NCBI GenBank assembly: GCA_905233695.1
Contig: CAJODN010000017.1
Span: forward strand, 1 to 37,311
Reading direction: 5' to 3'
Length of the DNA stretch: 37,311 bases
Source of the DNA: an uncultured Lachnospiraceae bacterium
Lineage (GTDB): Bacteria > Bacillota > Clostridia > Lachnospirales > Lachnospiraceae
The notes beneath the pieces are model-generated. The model was not told the origin of the DNA, did not search any database, and saw only the letters and a list, made by a program, of their open reading frames with translations. The translations under genes and the position numbers were made by a program. Every line of letters begins with the position of its first letter. Position 1 is the stretch's first letter. This document shows, piece by piece, positions 36,787 to 37,311 of this stretch.

Positions 36787-37296
36787 ATGAGTAAAGTAGA
36801 TGCAATTGTATATACTTCCAAGGCAGGTCACAGTAAGGAGTATGCAGAAATCATTTCAAAAGAAACGGGAGTAGAGGTTTATGAATTAAGTGATGCAAAA
36901 AAGAACTTAAGAAAAAGTAATAGTGTCTTATTCATAGGCTGGATTATGGGTAGCGGAATAAAGGGCTATAAGACAGCCATGAAATCCTTCGTTGTGTCAG
37001 GTGTGGTTGCAGTTGGTTTGGCACCTATGGGATCAACAGATGCAGAGATTATGAATAAGAATAATATTCCTAAGAGCCAGAAGTTCTTCTATCTTCAAGG
37101 CGGATTTGAATGGGACAAGGTAAGCGGTGCAGACAAAACCATTATGAAAGTTGTTAAGAATAAATTCAATAAAGACTTCGGTGAGAAGGAAGATAAAACA
37201 GATGACGAAAAGGAAGTGCTTGAGCTTGTTAATAACGGCGGAAGCAGAGTGTCTGCTGACAAAGCAGCCGGTGTAATTGAGTGGATTAATTCATAA
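36787..37296 (+). CDS. Flavodoxin-domain protein
   Basis: This 169-residue protein has a flavodoxin-like start: VDAIVYTSKAGHSKEYAEII fits the FMN phosphate-binding loop (T-S-K-A-G-H-S), and SVLFIGWIMGSGIKGY fits the second flavin loop. It may be an FMN electron carrier or a menaquinone-independent HemG-like oxidase, but I cannot choose. From about residue 130 there is a charged Lys/Asp/Glu stretch, then a short C-terminal helix, making it longer than a minimal domain of this kind. The ribosome site is strong (AGGAGG). Only 15 bases follow its stop before the window ends. Confidence 0.75.
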   Translation: MSKVDAIVYTSKAGHSKEYAEIISKETGVEVYELSDAKKNLRKSNSVLFIGWIMGSGIKGYKTAMKSFVVSGVVAVGLAPMGSTDAEIMNKNNIPKSQKFFYLQGGFEWDKVSGADKTIMKVVKNKFNKDFGEKEDKTDDEKEVLELVNNGGSRVSADKAAGVIEWINS

Positions 37297-37311
37297 GAAG
37301 GAAAGAAATAA

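Overview
The window reads as a chromosomal, mostly housekeeping segment of an anaerobic low-to-mid G+C Firmicute, most likely a Lachnospiraceae member of the Butyrivibrio/Pseudobutyrivibrio type. That placement is an inference from gene content: a single-chain 1260-residue PurL, a GltD-like multi-cluster Fe-S flavoenzyme, NADP-type GdhA, HD-GYP and EAL proteins, and the clostridial/bacillar orders cysE-cysS-mrnC-rlmB-sigma factor and secG-rnr-smpB-ssrA. No phage, transposon, CRISPR array or rRNA gene was seen. Nearly all genes are on the plus strand; the one clear exception is a PHP-family histidinol phosphatase.

Layout. 1-6000: a large Fe-S/FAD oxidoreductase, an orphan HypA-like nickel chaperone, and an XPD/DinG-type helicase with an N-terminal PD-(D/E)XK nuclease domain. 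6000-10020: purL, then a tRNA-Met(CAT) with a strongly folded leader and its own promoter and terminator. 10100-14530: ispF, cysE, cysS, mrnC, rlmB and a SigH-like sigma factor, tightly packed. 14600-16850: an EAL protein converging on a histidinol phosphatase, with a folded spacer between them. 17000-23240: the lower-glycolysis set gap, pgk, tpiA and gpmI, with a CapA-family lipoprotein between tpiA and gpmI. 23376-25740: purC and purB. 25870-27235: gdhA, followed by a very large nested hairpin ending in a T run. 27466-30453: secG, rnr, smpB and tmRNA. 30480-30890: a decayed, startless gene just beyond tmRNA. 31234-34275: a secreted lipase and a chemoreceptor. 34285-37296: a TrmH-family methylase, Maf, an HD-GYP response regulator and a flavodoxin-like protein.

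How the genes fit together. Purine synthesis (purL, purC, purB) is split into two sites around the glycolytic genes. Translation and RNA quality control are prominent (cysS, mrnC, rlmB, a second TrmH methylase, rnr, smpB, ssrA, tRNA-Met). Two c-di-GMP-type phosphodiesterases (EAL and HD-GYP) and a chemoreceptor point to motility or surface-behaviour control.

I did not find a convincing new multi-gene system. The most unusual points are: an RNase R that lacks both cold-shock domains; a 137-bp nested inverted repeat after gdhA; three other closed, multi-hairpin intergenic elements, one of which shares a 16-base word with the purB leader; a lipoprotein-like gene remnant at the tmRNA 3' flank; and the nuclease-helicase fusion beside an orphan hypA.
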